A stretch of 64,000 nt of DNA from Cypionkella psychrotolerans (GTDB lineage: Bacteria > Pseudomonadota > Alphaproteobacteria > Rhodobacterales > Rhodobacteraceae): contig NZ_LGIC01000073.1 of NCBI RefSeq assembly GCF_001294535.1, positions 62,001 through 126,000 of the forward strand. The letters run 5' to 3'. The position numbers and the translations under genes were made by a program. The notes beneath the pieces were generated by a model. That model had not been told where the DNA came from. It was given only the letters and a program-made list of their open reading frames with translations, and searched no databases. Below, piece after piece: positions 50,989-59,862 of this stretch (position 1 is its first letter; the number at the start of each line of letters is the position of its first letter).

Positions 50989-52123
50989 CTAGGCATTGGC
51001 CACGCGCTTGGTGCTGGCTTGCGGTGTCAGGGCGAACCAACCCGGCGTGGCGTCAATCACCGCCCAAAGTTTTTCGGGGATGGCGAGGGCGGTGACGTGC
51101 TGGGGGTCGAGCGTGGTTTCGATCTGATCGGCGGGCCCGGTTTCAGCGAGTTCGACCCAATCGGGGTTCATGACCAAGCCTTGACCGACAGCCGCGACCG
51201 AGAGGCCGAGGGCCAAGGCTTGGCTGGCCTGTTCGGGCGTGCGCAAACCGCCCGCGGCGATCACCGGAATTCTGCCAGCGGCACAGGCTGCAACGCGCGC
51301 GGCAATCGTCTCGCCATTTGGATCGTTCATCGGGCGGTCGTTCAGCACGCTGGCGAGCGAGGTATGGATATAGTCGATGCCAGCGGTGATCAGATGATCC
51401 AGCAGCGCAAGGCTGTCGGTGACGCCGTAGTCATTCTCACCGGGTTCTTCGGGCGAAATCCGGTAGCCGAGCACGAAGAGGCGCGGGGCGTGGGCGGCGA
51501 TCACGCGTTTGACCTCGGCCACCACCGACAGGGCAAAGGGCATCCGGTTTGCGAGAGAGCCTTGCCATTGATCGCTGCGCGGGTTGCTGGCGGGCGAGAA
51601 GAAATTCTGCAGCAAAAAGCCGCGTGCGCCGTGCAACTCGATGCCGTCAAATCCGGCCTCAATCGCGCGGCGGGTGGCTTGGCCGAAGGCTGCGATCAGG
51701 TCGTGGATTTCGGACTCACGCAGGGTGCGCGGCGTTTGCGTTGGGGCGAAGGGGGTGGGAGGGGCGAGGATGGCGCTGTTCGGCGTCAGGTCGGGCAGAG
51801 CTTTGGCCCCCGCATCGAACAGTGGCAGGGGCAGGCCCGCTGCCACTTTTGGTAGCCTCGGCCAGCTTCTTCAGGCTTGGCAGATAGCTGTCGTTGGTGG
51901 CGGCAAATTCGTGGCTGAAGCTGATACCGTTGGGCGTGACTTGGGTGCAACCGGTGATCACCAGACCGACTGCGCCTACACGGCGGCGGTAATAGACCGT
52001 CTCGGCGTCGGAAATCGTCAGATCGGGATTGGCGGCCCAAGTGGTCATCGGGGCGATGGCACCGCGGTTGCGCAGCGGCAGATTTGCAAGATGAAGCGCG
52101 TGGAAGAGCGGAGCGGCAGACAT
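50989..52123 (-). pseudogene. NADH:flavin oxidoreductase (Old Yellow Enzyme family), frameshifted
   Basis: The 5' frame reads MSAAPLFHALHLANLPLRNRGAIAPMTTWAANPD to LPSLKKLAEATK. The rest continues in another frame from AAGLPLPLFDAGAKALPDL through ELHGARGFLLQNFFSPASNPRSDQWQGS to PDWVELAETG. The switch falls at the four-T run at 51847-51850 (AAAA on the coding strand); removing one base joins the frames. Everything else is intact, so this is a recent lesion or a sequencing error. It diverges from a LysR gene that is also frameshifted. Confidence 0.88.
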
Positions 52124-52223
52124 TGGAACCTCTTGGGCTGGTTTGGTTGAGGGCAACATAGACAGGCTGCGCTATGCGGATTGGCTGTTGAATATTGGCT
52201 GCGGTTAGAAGCGCTATTTCTGA

Positions 52224-53121
52224 ATGGCGATGCCGAAGGACAATCTCAGCGATCTGCGCGCGTTTATTGCCGTGGCGCAGCTGGGCAGTTTTACCAAGGC
52301 GGCGGGGTTTGATGTCTCACAATCGGGGCTGAGTTCTACGGTGCGACTGCTGGGGGAGCGTTTGGGGCTGCGGCTGTTGGCGCGCACCACCCGCAGCGTG
52401 GCACCCACCGAGGCCGGGCAAAGGCTGATCGACCGGCTGGGGCCGCTGTTTGAGGATTGAGGCGGCGTTGAGCAGCCTGAAGGCGTTGCGGGCGCGGCCT
52501 GCGGGGAAGGTGCGGATTAATTCGGTGGAACATGCCTCGCAGGCGATTTTATGGCCCTCGCTGCGCGGGGTGATGGCGGAATATCCCGATATCGAGATTG
52601 AAATCATTGATGATTATCGGCTGGTGGGCATTGTGGCGGGGCGGTTTGATGCGGGTGTGCGGTTGGAGCAGCAGGTGGATCAGGATATGACCGCGCTGCG
52701 GATCGGGCCGGATTTTAGGCAGGTGATAGTCTGTGCTCCGGGTTATGTGGCGGCGCGTGGGCTGCCTCAGGTGCCGCAGGATTTGTTGGCGCATGACGCG
52801 GTGATGCTGCGCCTGCCCAGATCTGGCGGACTTTATCCGTGGAGTTTCGCACGCGATGGCCAAGAATTGACGGTGCGGCCAAAGGGCCGGGGGATTTTTA
52901 ACACGGTGGCGCTGCTGCAGCAGGCGGCGATGGATGGTTTGGGTTTTGTGTCGCTGCCCGAGGATCTGGTGGCGGGGTTGATCGCCGAGGAGCACTTGGT
53001 GCGGATGCTGGCCGACTGGTCACTGCTGCGGCCGGGGTATCATTTGTACTGCCCAAGCCGCAGGCAACCCTCGCCCGCGTTTGCGATCGTGCTGGAGGCG
53101 TTGCGGCGGTTTCGCGGCTGA
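52224..53121 (+). pseudogene. LysR-family regulator, frameshifted
   Basis: The HTH part (NLSDLRAFIAVAQLGSFTKAAGFDVSQSGLSSTVRLLGERLGLRLLARTTRSVAPTEAG) stops at GPLFED near 52460. The effector-binding domain (IEAALSSLKALRARPAGKVRINSVEHASQAI to YHLYCPSRRQPSPAFAIV) continues in another frame. One base appears to be missing at TTTGAGGATTGAG (about 52451-52460). It is the natural regulator of the divergent OYE gene. Confidence 0.88.
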
Positions 53122-53339
53122 GGCGAAGGCGATTTTCGCGCGAAAATCAGGGGGCGTTCCCGCCCCCTCGGCCTGCGGCCCCACCCTCCTTTGGGATATG
53201 GGGGGCGGGACGAATTGGTGGGGGATTTGGTTTGGCGGTTTGGCGCTGTCACAGGTGTTTGGTGCGGCTTGGGGCCGGAAGTATCGCTGTGGTTGGTGGG
53301 GAAGCGGCGCAGATAGGCGCGCGCGGCTGGACGCGCGCG
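53122..53339. other. G-rich spacer with hairpins
   Basis: It contains the perfect 18-base palindrome GATTTTCGCGCGAAAATC (53131-53148), directly followed by GGGGGCG-TTC-CCGCCCCC (53150-53167). These could terminate the LysR transcript. The remainder has no credible gene. Confidence 0.55.
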
Positions 53340-53582
53340 TCAGGCGGGTTTGAAACGAGCGGTGAGGATGACTGCGCCTTCAATGACCGCAACGCATACC
53401 CCAATGGCAGCTATGAGGGCGGCGTTTGTGGAGAGCACGGCTGCCAGCAATGCCCAAAGCGAGAAGACGACGGGCAGTTGGATGAAGGCGAGGAGAACGC
53501 TCATGAAGATTGCACTGGCACGCGACAATTTCAGCTTGCTGCCGCAGTTTGAGCAGGTCGTGCCGCCGCAATAGGCCTCCAT
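53340..53582 (-). CDS. Small zinc-ribbon membrane protein
   Basis: About 80 residues. An N-terminal Cys cluster (YCGGTTCSNCGSKLKL) precedes two hydrophobic helices (FMSVLLAFIQLPVVFSLWALL and AALIAAIGVCVAVIEGAVIL). In frame upstream of the ATG lies FSACPNCQQRSLTLKHR, which would supply the other CxxC of a zinc ribbon, but no standard start codon precedes it before a stop. The true N-terminus may be longer, with an unusual start or a disrupted one. Function unknown. Confidence 0.55.
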   Translation of the reverse strand: MEAYCGGTTCSNCGSKLKLSRASAIFMSVLLAFIQLPVVFSLWALLAAVLSTNAALIAAIGVCVAVIEGAVILTARFKPA

Positions 53583-53729
53583 GCGGTGTTTTAGGGTAAG
53601 GCTGCGCTGCTGGCAGTTTGGGCAGGCGCTGAAGCCTGCAGGAAACTTTGGCAGGGTTGGTTTGCTCTTGCGCGATTAAATCTGAAATGTGGACTCACAG
53701 TTGCAGAAATCTCCAATGCGGTGGGTGGT

Positions 53730-54300
53730 CTAGCATATCTGCGTTTGACCACAGCGCTCTGGTGCGAGGCCACTGGCCGCTTGCAGCAAGGTGAGGTCTG
53801 CGGCCTGACGCGCGCGTTCTTGCTGGATCAGCGGATGCGAGAGCAAGCGGGTTTCGGCGTCTTTGCTGTCTGGGAAGCCAAATGCCTCGATTGCGAGCTT
53901 GTCGGTGGCCTCGTAGCTGCGGCGCGCGGCCCAAGCAGCTTCTTGCGGGGTTGGATCAAGAAAACACTGCAACGCGTAGATAGTTGCCACAATGGCGTCT
54001 TCGCACAATGCGGCGGCTTGGCCGGGAATGTCGAAGATCAGCTCCATCATGGGGTCTAGCTGGGTCAGCATCGCCTTGACCTCGGCGCGGGCTGCGTGGG
54101 GCATGTATTGCGGTCAACAGGCCTTTGGTACGGGATTGGACAATGTGCAGGGCTGACGGATCAAGGCTTTCCGTCGTTGTGGCAAAGGCTTGGTATGATT
54201 TTATCAACCTTGCGGCAGCAGCCAATGCAAAGCTTACGCGTTGGGCACTTCCGAGCGTTTCCAGCGCGGCAAGGTTTAGCTTTTCATCATATCTGAGCAA
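53730..54300 (-). pseudogene. DUF416-family protein, frameshifted
   Basis: The first frame (from 54300) gives MLRYDEKLNLAALETLGSAQRVSFALAAAARLIKSYQAF to VQSRTKGLLTA. A second frame gives MPHAARAEVKAMLTQLDPMME, then CEDAIVATIYALQCFL and AAWAARRSYEATDKLAIEAFGF. Joined, they make about 190 residues matching DUF416 (YjaG-like) in length and pattern. The break is near 54105-54125. Function of the family is not known to me. Confidence 0.75.
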
Positions 54301-54364
54301 AGCGACCTCGGTGTGGCAGCAAGCGACGGGGTGTATCCCGCCGCTCTGGTTCCGGCGCTAAGAT

Positions 54365-54904
54365 CTACCCACGCGACAGCAGGGCTTCGGGGCGCATTTG
54401 GGCGATGGATTTGGTGATCAAAGCGGCGAGGGTGGCTTTGATCAGATCACCGGGCAGGAAGGCCACGGCAGCGAGAGCCATGTCGGGCAACGGTTTGTTC
54501 AGCATGATCGCCATGCCGGGGATGCCGAAGGCATACATCACGATGATACCGCCCAAGATGGCGCCTGCGAAGGCCGCCGGGAACAGTGCCAGCTTGGTGT
54601 TCTGGGTGATCAGGCCTGCAACAAAGGCGGCAATCGGGAAGCCGACGATATAGCCGATGCTGGGCGTCTGGATTTTCTGCCATGTCGTCATAAAGCCGGG
54701 AAACACCGGCACGATCAGGCCGACCACAAGGAACAAAATCACCGCCAGCGCGCCACGTTTGGCCCCCAACATGGTGCCGCACAGCATGATCCCCATGCTT
54801 TGCGCGGTGATCGGCACGCCTGCGGCGAGGTCCACTTTTGGCACCAGGCCCAAAACTGCGATCAAGGCGGCGAAAAGGGCGATGTGGGTGAGGTTCTTTT
54901 CCAT
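54365..54904 (-). CDS. bioY: Biotin transporter substrate-binding component BioY
   Basis: A 179-residue S-component of the biotin ECF transporter with about six membrane helices. Family marks are ALFAALIAVLGLVPKVDLAAGVPITAQSMGIMLCGTMLGAKRGALAV and TPSIGYIVGFPIAAFVAGL. ATG at 54904 with AGGAGA six bases upstream. It is the last gene of bioM-bioN-bioY on the minus strand. No BioR-type TTATMKATAA box was seen nearby. Confidence 0.95.
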   Translation of the reverse strand: MEKNLTHIALFAALIAVLGLVPKVDLAAGVPITAQSMGIMLCGTMLGAKRGALAVILFLVVGLIVPVFPGFMTTWQKIQTPSIGYIVGFPIAAFVAGLITQNTKLALFPAAFAGAILGGIIVMYAFGIPGMAIMLNKPLPDMALAAVAFLPGDLIKATLAALITKSIAQMRPEALLSRG

Positions 54905-55031
54905 TCGGGCTCTCCTGCTTGCGTCGCGGCAGTTAGGCTGCGGCTCTGGCAAAGGGCAACTGCTATTTTTGGACAGCCGGGTTCGGGGGTTGTCGGACAT
55001 GGGGCGCTGAAATCTTGGTGCGGGCTGGGGT

Positions 55032-55616
55032 TCAGCCGAGGCCACCACGGGCGCGCAGAGCCTCGGCGGTGTGGGTCGCATCATCGAGGGCGGCGAGGGT
55101 GGTGGGCAGGAAGATCCGCCAGCCGGGGCGTTTGGGGGATCTGGCACGCCAGCTTTCCGTGATTTGTTCGGCGCGCATCAGCATGGTGGGGATGAAGCGG
55201 ATGGTGAGGCCGATGGCCAGCGCGAGGGTTTTCGGGGCGATGATCGGGCTGAGCGGGCGGGCGAGGGTTTCGACGGTGCGGGTCATCTCGGTCAGTTTGC
55301 TGGTCATGGTGACGAAATTGGCGGCAGCGACGCCGATGATCATTCGGGTGATCAGGGTGATGCCAGCGGGGTCGCGCAGCCAGAGGTGCCAGAGTGCAAG
55401 GATCAGGATCAGCGGGATCAGGGGGCGGAGGTTTTTCAGGCTTTGCAGGGCGAATTTTGGCCCGCAGGACAGAATCAGGCCGGCGATGGGCGGGGCGATC
55501 AGCCATGGCTGCGGGGTGGCGAACAGCCCCACGGTGAGTGCCACGAAAGCGGCCATTTTGACGCTCGCGGGGATGCGGTGGGCGTAGGTCTCAATCGGGG
55601 AGGTGAGTGTCAGCAT
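55032..55616 (-). CDS. bioN: Energy-coupling factor transmembrane component BioN
   Basis: A 194-residue T-component (CbiQ/BioN family). Membrane helices occupy the N-terminal half. The coupling motifs follow as ESWRARSPKRPGW and EALRARGGLG, the Ala-Arg-Gly type signatures contacting the ATPase. Its start overlaps the bioM 3' end by 26 bases, implying coupled translation. It works with BioM and BioY for biotin uptake. Confidence 0.9.
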   Translation of the reverse strand: MLTLTSPIETYAHRIPASVKMAAFVALTVGLFATPQPWLIAPPIAGLILSCGPKFALQSLKNLRPLIPLILILALWHLWLRDPAGITLITRMIIGVAAANFVTMTSKLTEMTRTVETLARPLSPIIAPKTLALAIGLTIRFIPTMLMRAEQITESWRARSPKRPGWRIFLPTTLAALDDATHTAEALRARGGLG

Positions 55617-56316
55617 CTTGCTCTCCCAGTGTGGCCATCTCGGCGGTGAAGGCTTGCAGGGTTGGGCCGGGCGGGCCGTCGGCGCGGATTTCTCCTGCGT
55701 CGAGCCAGAGCACGCGGTCGCAAAGGGCCACGGCGGCGGGGTCGTGGGTGATGGTAATCAGGCGCTGCGGCAGGGCCGCGAGGCGGCGGGCGAGGCGGAT
55801 TTGGGTGGGTAGATCAAGGCCCGCGAAGGGCTCATCCAGCAGGATCGTGCTGGGCTGCATAAGCAGGATCGAGAGCAGGCAGAGATAGTGGCGCTGGCCT
55901 TGGGAGAGGGTATGGGTGAGAGCTTTGGCCCAATGGGCGCGGGATTCTTGGGTGAGAAGCTGGGTGACGGCGGCCGCGGCTTGGGGTTCGGTTTGGCCTT
56001 GCTGGCGCAGGCCGAAGGCGAGTTCCTCGGCGACGGTGGGGAACAGGATCTGGTGGTCGGGGTTCTGGAACAGGATGCCGAGGCGAGGCAGGATGGCTTT
56101 GCGGTCGCTGGGATCAAAGCCGTCGATGCGGACGCTGCCGGTGGTGGGGGGGATCAGGCCCGCGATCAGGCGCAAGAGCGTGGTTTTGCCCGAGCCGTTG
56201 CGGCCGATGATGCCGATGCGTTGTTCGGTGAGGGTGAGGGAGAGGTTCGATAGGATGGCTTTGCCGCCGAGGGTGACGGCGGCTTGGATGAGGGTGATGC
56301 CTTGGGTGGTGGTCAT
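55591..56316 (-). CDS. bioM: Energy-coupling factor ATPase BioM
   Basis: A 241-residue ABC ATPase with Walker A IGRNGSGKTTLLRLIAG near residue 37, Q-loop LFQNPDHQILF, signature LSQGQRHYLCL, Walker B TILLDEPFAGLD and switch TITHDP. LFQNPDHQ is typical of ECF ATPases. ATG at 56316 is the family start; the Pro-rich upstream frame overlapping the palindromic repeat is rejected. Confidence 0.95.
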   Translation of the reverse strand: MTTTQGITLIQAAVTLGGKAILSNLSLTLTEQRIGIIGRNGSGKTTLLRLIAGLIPPTTGSVRIDGFDPSDRKAILPRLGILFQNPDHQILFPTVAEELAFGLRQQGQTEPQAAAAVTQLLTQESRAHWAKALTHTLSQGQRHYLCLLSILLMQPSTILLDEPFAGLDLPTQIRLARRLAALPQRLITITHDPAAVALCDRVLWLDAGEIRADGPPGPTLQAFTAEMATLGEQDADTHLPD

Positions 56317-56390
56317 GGATGCTCCCTGCTTCGGGAGGGTGATAGCGCGGGGCGGGGGAGGGGGGAAGGGGGTGAGGGTATGGCCGGGGG

Positions 56391-56439
56391 TGTCCACGTG
56401 TGGACAGGGGGGCGGTTTATGGGGAATCAAAGGGTTAGG
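56391..56439. repeat. Palindrome-bearing dispersed repeat, copy 2
   Basis: TGTCCACGTGTGGACA, then GGCGGTTTATGGG and AATCAAAGGGTTAGG, similar to 50687-50735. It lies between bioM and the MarR-GNAT gene. Confidence 0.75.
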
Positions 56440-56543
56440 CGGGTGGGAGTTAAGGATTGGTTGGGATTTGTCGTAGGCTGGTGGGCGCGGGATAGGGCAG
56501 AGTGACGGGTGGGAACGTCTGCCGGGTTCGGCATTCATTGGAA

Positions 56544-56587
56544 TTGACACGGTCGGCAGATCTCAAATAAGTTGTATTATGCAACTT
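56544..56587 (+). promoter_or_regulatory. Promoter and palindromic operator of the MarR-GNAT gene
   Basis: TTGACA (56544-56549) stands 17 bases from ATAAGT. The inverted repeat AAGTTG-N7-CAACTT (56569-56587) overlaps and follows that -10 element. The MarR-domain product, which starts at 56602, is the likely ligand. Confidence 0.6.
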
Positions 56588-56601
56588 TATGGGATTGCCC
56601 T

Positions 56602-57582
56602 ATGCCCAACGCTCCGGTCGCGGACTCTGTCGAAGCCATCCGCCGCGCGGCGCGGTTGCTGGTGCGAGAACTTGGGTTCATGGGCGGGGATTTCGCGGGG
56701 GGCGATCTGTCGCCCTCGGCGGTGCATGCTTTGATCGAGATTGAGGCGAGTGGGGTGACGGCTGGCGGGGTGACGGCTGGCGGGGTGACAGCGCGCGATC
56801 TGGGGTTACGGCTGCATCTGGAGAAATCCAGCGTCAGCCGGATGCTGCGCAAGCTGATTGCCGGGGGCGATGTGGTGGAGCAATCCGCCGAGGATGGCCG
56901 GGTCAAAATCTTGGCGCTGACCGAGGCCGGGCAGCGGCGGGTTGCGGCGATCCATGCTGTCGCGCGGGCGCAGGTGTCGGCTGCACTGGCGCGAATGCCA
57001 CCGGGGCAGGATCGGGTGGTGCTGGAGGGGTTGCGGCTTTATGCCGAGGCCTTGGGCGCGCCTGTGCCGCCTGCGCCTGCGCCCGCGCTGCCTGCGGTCG
57101 AGATTGTCGAGGGCTATCGCTGCGGGTTGATCGCCCGGATCACCCAGATGCACGCGCTGTATTACGCGCAAAACGCGGGCTTCGGGCTGCGGTTTGAAGC
57201 GGTGGTGGCTGGCGGGCTTGCTGGGTTCAGTGATCGGCTGGACAGCCCGCGCAACGCGATCTGGGCGGCGCTGCGGGACGGCGAGATTGTGGGTTCCATC
57301 GCGATTGACGGCGAAGATCTGGGCGGCAACCTCGCGCATCTGCGCTGGTTCATCACCGATGCGGCGGTTCAGGGCACGGGAGCAGGCCGCAGGCTGTTGG
57401 CGGCGGCGCTGGGCTTTGTCGATGCGCAGGGGTTTGAGGCGACGCATCTGTGGACGTTCAGCGGGCTTTCAGCGGCGCGGCATCTGTACGAGGCACATGG
57501 GTTTGAGTTGGTGGAGGAGAGGCCGGGGCAGCAATGGGGCAAGGAAGTACTGGAGCAGCGGTTCGTGCGGAGGGGGAGATGA
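56602..57582 (+). CDS. MarR-GNAT fusion protein
   Basis: A 326-residue protein with an N-terminal MarR winged-helix domain (ARDLGLRLHLEKSSVSRMLRKLIAGGDVVEQSAEDGRVKILALTEAGQRR) and a C-terminal GNAT acetyltransferase domain (RWFITDAAVQGTGAGRRLLAAALGFVDAQG, with ARHLYEAHGFELVEE). This fusion is known as a MarR/GNAT regulator type. A 15-base tandem repeat (GVTAG units, 56752-56790) sits in the MarR domain loop. It may acetylate a metabolite while controlling its own gene. ATG at 56602. Confidence 0.88.
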   Translation: MPNAPVADSVEAIRRAARLLVRELGFMGGDFAGGDLSPSAVHALIEIEASGVTAGGVTAGGVTARDLGLRLHLEKSSVSRMLRKLIAGGDVVEQSAEDGRVKILALTEAGQRRVAAIHAVARAQVSAALARMPPGQDRVVLEGLRLYAEALGAPVPPAPAPALPAVEIVEGYRCGLIARITQMHALYYAQNAGFGLRFEAVVAGGLAGFSDRLDSPRNAIWAALRDGEIVGSIAIDGEDLGGNLAHLRWFITDAAVQGTGAGRRLLAAALGFVDAQGFEATHLWTFSGLSAARHLYEAHGFELVEERPGQQWGKEVLEQRFVRRGR

Positions 57583-57662
57583 GGGGGGCGATTTGGTGAG
57601 GATGGGGGTAGATGGTGCAAATGATAGTTTTGCAATGTGGGCAAAGCTGGCATTGACGAAAA

Positions 57663-58199
57663 ATGGGTTTCAGGGGACTGTCCGAGATCATGCAAAAGAT
57701 CCTATGTAACTGCGTCCAAAACGCACCCGAAAGGCCAGAATATGCTACGGCCTTAAAGGCTTTGCAGCCTGTCTTGTATGATTTACCGCCTGTGATAGTT
57801 GCAATCGACGGCAAGTCTGGCGCTGGAAAGACTACCTTAGGTCGCTTCTTATCGTGGCGCTTCAACGTATCACTGCTTGAGTCCGATCTTTTTCTTATTC
57901 GGAGCGAACAGAAAATTAGTTATAGATATGATGATGTTAGGAATGTGATCCTGGCCAGATTAGACGGAAATAGGCCTATTATCGTCGAGGGTATCGTCGC
58001 TTTAGCTCTGCTGAAGGACACAGGTTTTGATCCAGAATTCCACATCCGTGTCGAGTGTGTGGAAGCTGATGTATCTGACATGGAGGAGTCGTGGGTTGGA
58101 TACGCTGCCGAATGGCCAATGCAAGACTCACGATGCTTGGTTCTAGAGCTTCCAGTATTGCATGAAGCGCCCGACGAAACCCCCGGCGATTGTTGTTAG
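57663..58199 (+). CDS. P-loop uridine-kinase-like protein
   Basis: A 178-residue (or 169, if the ATG at 57690 is used) protein with Walker A AIDGKSGAGKTTLGRFLS near residue 50 and a kinase-like LLESDLFLIRSEQ, followed by PIIVEGIVALALL. It resembles small uridine-kinase/phosphotransferase-type NTPases. Codon use is more AT-rich than the neighbours, suggesting transfer. Neither start has a strong ribosome site. Substrate unknown. Confidence 0.7.
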   Translation: MGFRGLSEIMQKILCNCVQNAPERPEYATALKALQPVLYDLPPVIVAIDGKSGAGKTTLGRFLSWRFNVSLLESDLFLIRSEQKISYRYDDVRNVILARLDGNRPIIVEGIVALALLKDTGFDPEFHIRVECVEADVSDMEESWVGYAAEWPMQDSRCLVLELPVLHEAPDETPGDCC

Positions 58200-58360
58200 T
58201 GTTGTGCCAGCATTGGTCTGATTCAGGGCGCCTATTGGCAGCGCGTCACTTTCGGGACGGATCCTGAGTCCAAACCAAGCGAGCAAAACGAAATGGGCCG
58301 GAACGCTTCCGCGCCCCGGTCCAAAACATCTAACGAAAATCGGACCTTGACCAGTCCCGC

Positions 58361-59638
58361 TTACCCGACCCGCGCCGCCGCCACCGCCGCTTCCAGAATA
58401 TCCATCGCCTCGGCGAAATGGGCGTCCGGGATGGTGATCGGGGCCAAGAACCGCACGACGTTGCCGTAGACGCCGCAGGTCAGCAGGATCAGGCCGCGTT
58501 TTTGCGCCTCAACCCGGACGCGGGTGGTGAAGCCTGCGTCGGGTTCGTGGTTGGTGGGGTTGGCGAATTCGACGGCGACCATGAAGCCGGGGCCGCGGAT
58601 GTCCACGATCTCGGGGGTGACCGAGCGGATGGCTTCGAGGCGCTGTTTCAAACGACCCCCGAGTTCATTGGCGCGGGCGCAGAGTTGTTCTTCCTCGATC
58701 ACGTCCAGCACGGCATTGGCGGCGGCGATGCCGATCGGGTTGCCGCCGTAGGTGCCGCCCAAACCGCCGGGGTGGGCAGCGTCCATCAGGCTGGCTTTGC
58801 CAGTGAGGGCTGCCAGCGGCAGACCGCCCGCCAGACCCTTGGCCATGGTGGTGATGTCGGCGCTTACACCGGACTGCTCCATCGCGAACATGGTGCCAGT
58901 GCGGGCAAAGCCGGTTTGCACTTCATCGGCGATCATCACGATGCCGTTGTCGTCACACAGCTTGCGGACGGCACGGAGCAGGTCTTTTGGCGCGGGGTAG
59001 AAGCCGCCCTCGCCCTGCACGGGTTCAAGGATGATCGCGGCGACGCGGGTTGGGTCGAGATCGGCCTTGAACAGCTTGGTGATGCCCGCCATCGCATCAT
59101 CGGTTGTGATGTTGTGGATCTCTTGTGGGAACGGCACATGGTAGACATCGGGCATCATCGCGCCGAAGCCTTTTTTGTAGGGATCAACTTTGCCGGTCAG
59201 CGACATGCCGAGCAGGGTACGGCCATGGAACGCGCCGCCAAAGGCGATGATGGCGTTGCGGCCCGTGGCGATGCGAGCGACTTTCACCGCATTTTCAACG
59301 GCTTCGGCACCCGTGGTCACGAACACGGTTTTCTTCGGGAAATCACCTGGGACAAGGGCGTTCAGACGTTCGGCCAAGCGCACATAGTTCTCATAGGGCA
59401 GAACTTGGTGGCAGGTGTGGGTGAACTTCGCCAGTTGTGCGGTGACGGCGGCCATGACTTTCGGGTGGCAATGCCCGGTGTTGACCACGGCGATGCCCGC
59501 GGCGAAGTCGATATAGCGGTTGCCCTCGATATCCCAGACTTCGGAATTCAGCGCGCGATCGACGTAGATCTCGGTTTGCACGCCCACGCCGCGTGAGATG
59601 CTATCGGTGCGGCGGCGGGCGATTTCGGCATTTTTCAT
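58361..59638 (-). CDS. gabT: 4-aminobutyrate aminotransferase
   Basis: A 425-residue class III PLP aminotransferase moving the amino group of GABA to 2-oxoglutarate. Motifs are VTTGAEAVENAVKVAR, FHGRTLLGMSLTGKVDPYKKGFG, LEPVQGEGGFYPAP, IADEVQTGFARTGTMFA (PLP-contacting Asp) and the PLP-binding Lys in TTMAKGLAGG (Lys267). ATG at 59638 with GAGGAAA upstream. No gabD lies beside it. Confidence 0.93.
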   Translation of the reverse strand: MKNAEIARRRTDSISRGVGVQTEIYVDRALNSEVWDIEGNRYIDFAAGIAVVNTGHCHPKVMAAVTAQLAKFTHTCHQVLPYENYVRLAERLNALVPGDFPKKTVFVTTGAEAVENAVKVARIATGRNAIIAFGGAFHGRTLLGMSLTGKVDPYKKGFGAMMPDVYHVPFPQEIHNITTDDAMAGITKLFKADLDPTRVAAIILEPVQGEGGFYPAPKDLLRAVRKLCDDNGIVMIADEVQTGFARTGTMFAMEQSGVSADITTMAKGLAGGLPLAALTGKASLMDAAHPGGLGGTYGGNPIGIAAANAVLDVIEEEQLCARANELGGRLKQRLEAIRSVTPEIVDIRGPGFMVAVEFANPTNHEPDAGFTTRVRVEAQKRGLILLTCGVYGNVVRFLAPITIPDAHFAEAMDILEAAVAAARVG

Positions 59639-59862
59639 GGTGTTTTCCTCGGTAGGGGGCGCCCGGTTGCGTCGTGTGGGGCGGCGGATATCTTGGCAGT
59701 ATTTGATCAAAGAATTGGGCGTGCGGCAATCGGCCCAGCGATGGTTTCGATAAGTCCAGATTGAGGGCGGGTTCAGTCCAGTCTGATTGGGCTTTTTGGT
59801 GATTCATCTGTTGTTAACCCTTGCCATTGCAGACTGCGAATCGTGAATGCGGCGAGGCGTAG
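59639..59862. promoter_or_regulatory. Divergent gabT-dprA region
   Basis: About 224 bases holding the promoters of gabT (minus) and dprA (plus). No box is distinct enough to mark. Confidence 0.4.

Noticed and set aside
50843-51040. Small minus-strand frame between thiolase and OYE gene
   Set aside because: No start context, no domain, and partial overlap with the 3' end of the OYE pseudogene.
56317-56550. N-terminal extension of bioM
   Set aside because: It is low-complexity Pro-rich, overlaps the palindromic repeat, and the ABC domain begins right after the ATG at 56316.
54905-56600. BioR-binding box controlling bioMNY
   Set aside because: No TTATMKATAA-like site was found upstream of bioM or bioY, so biotin-responsive control is not claimed.
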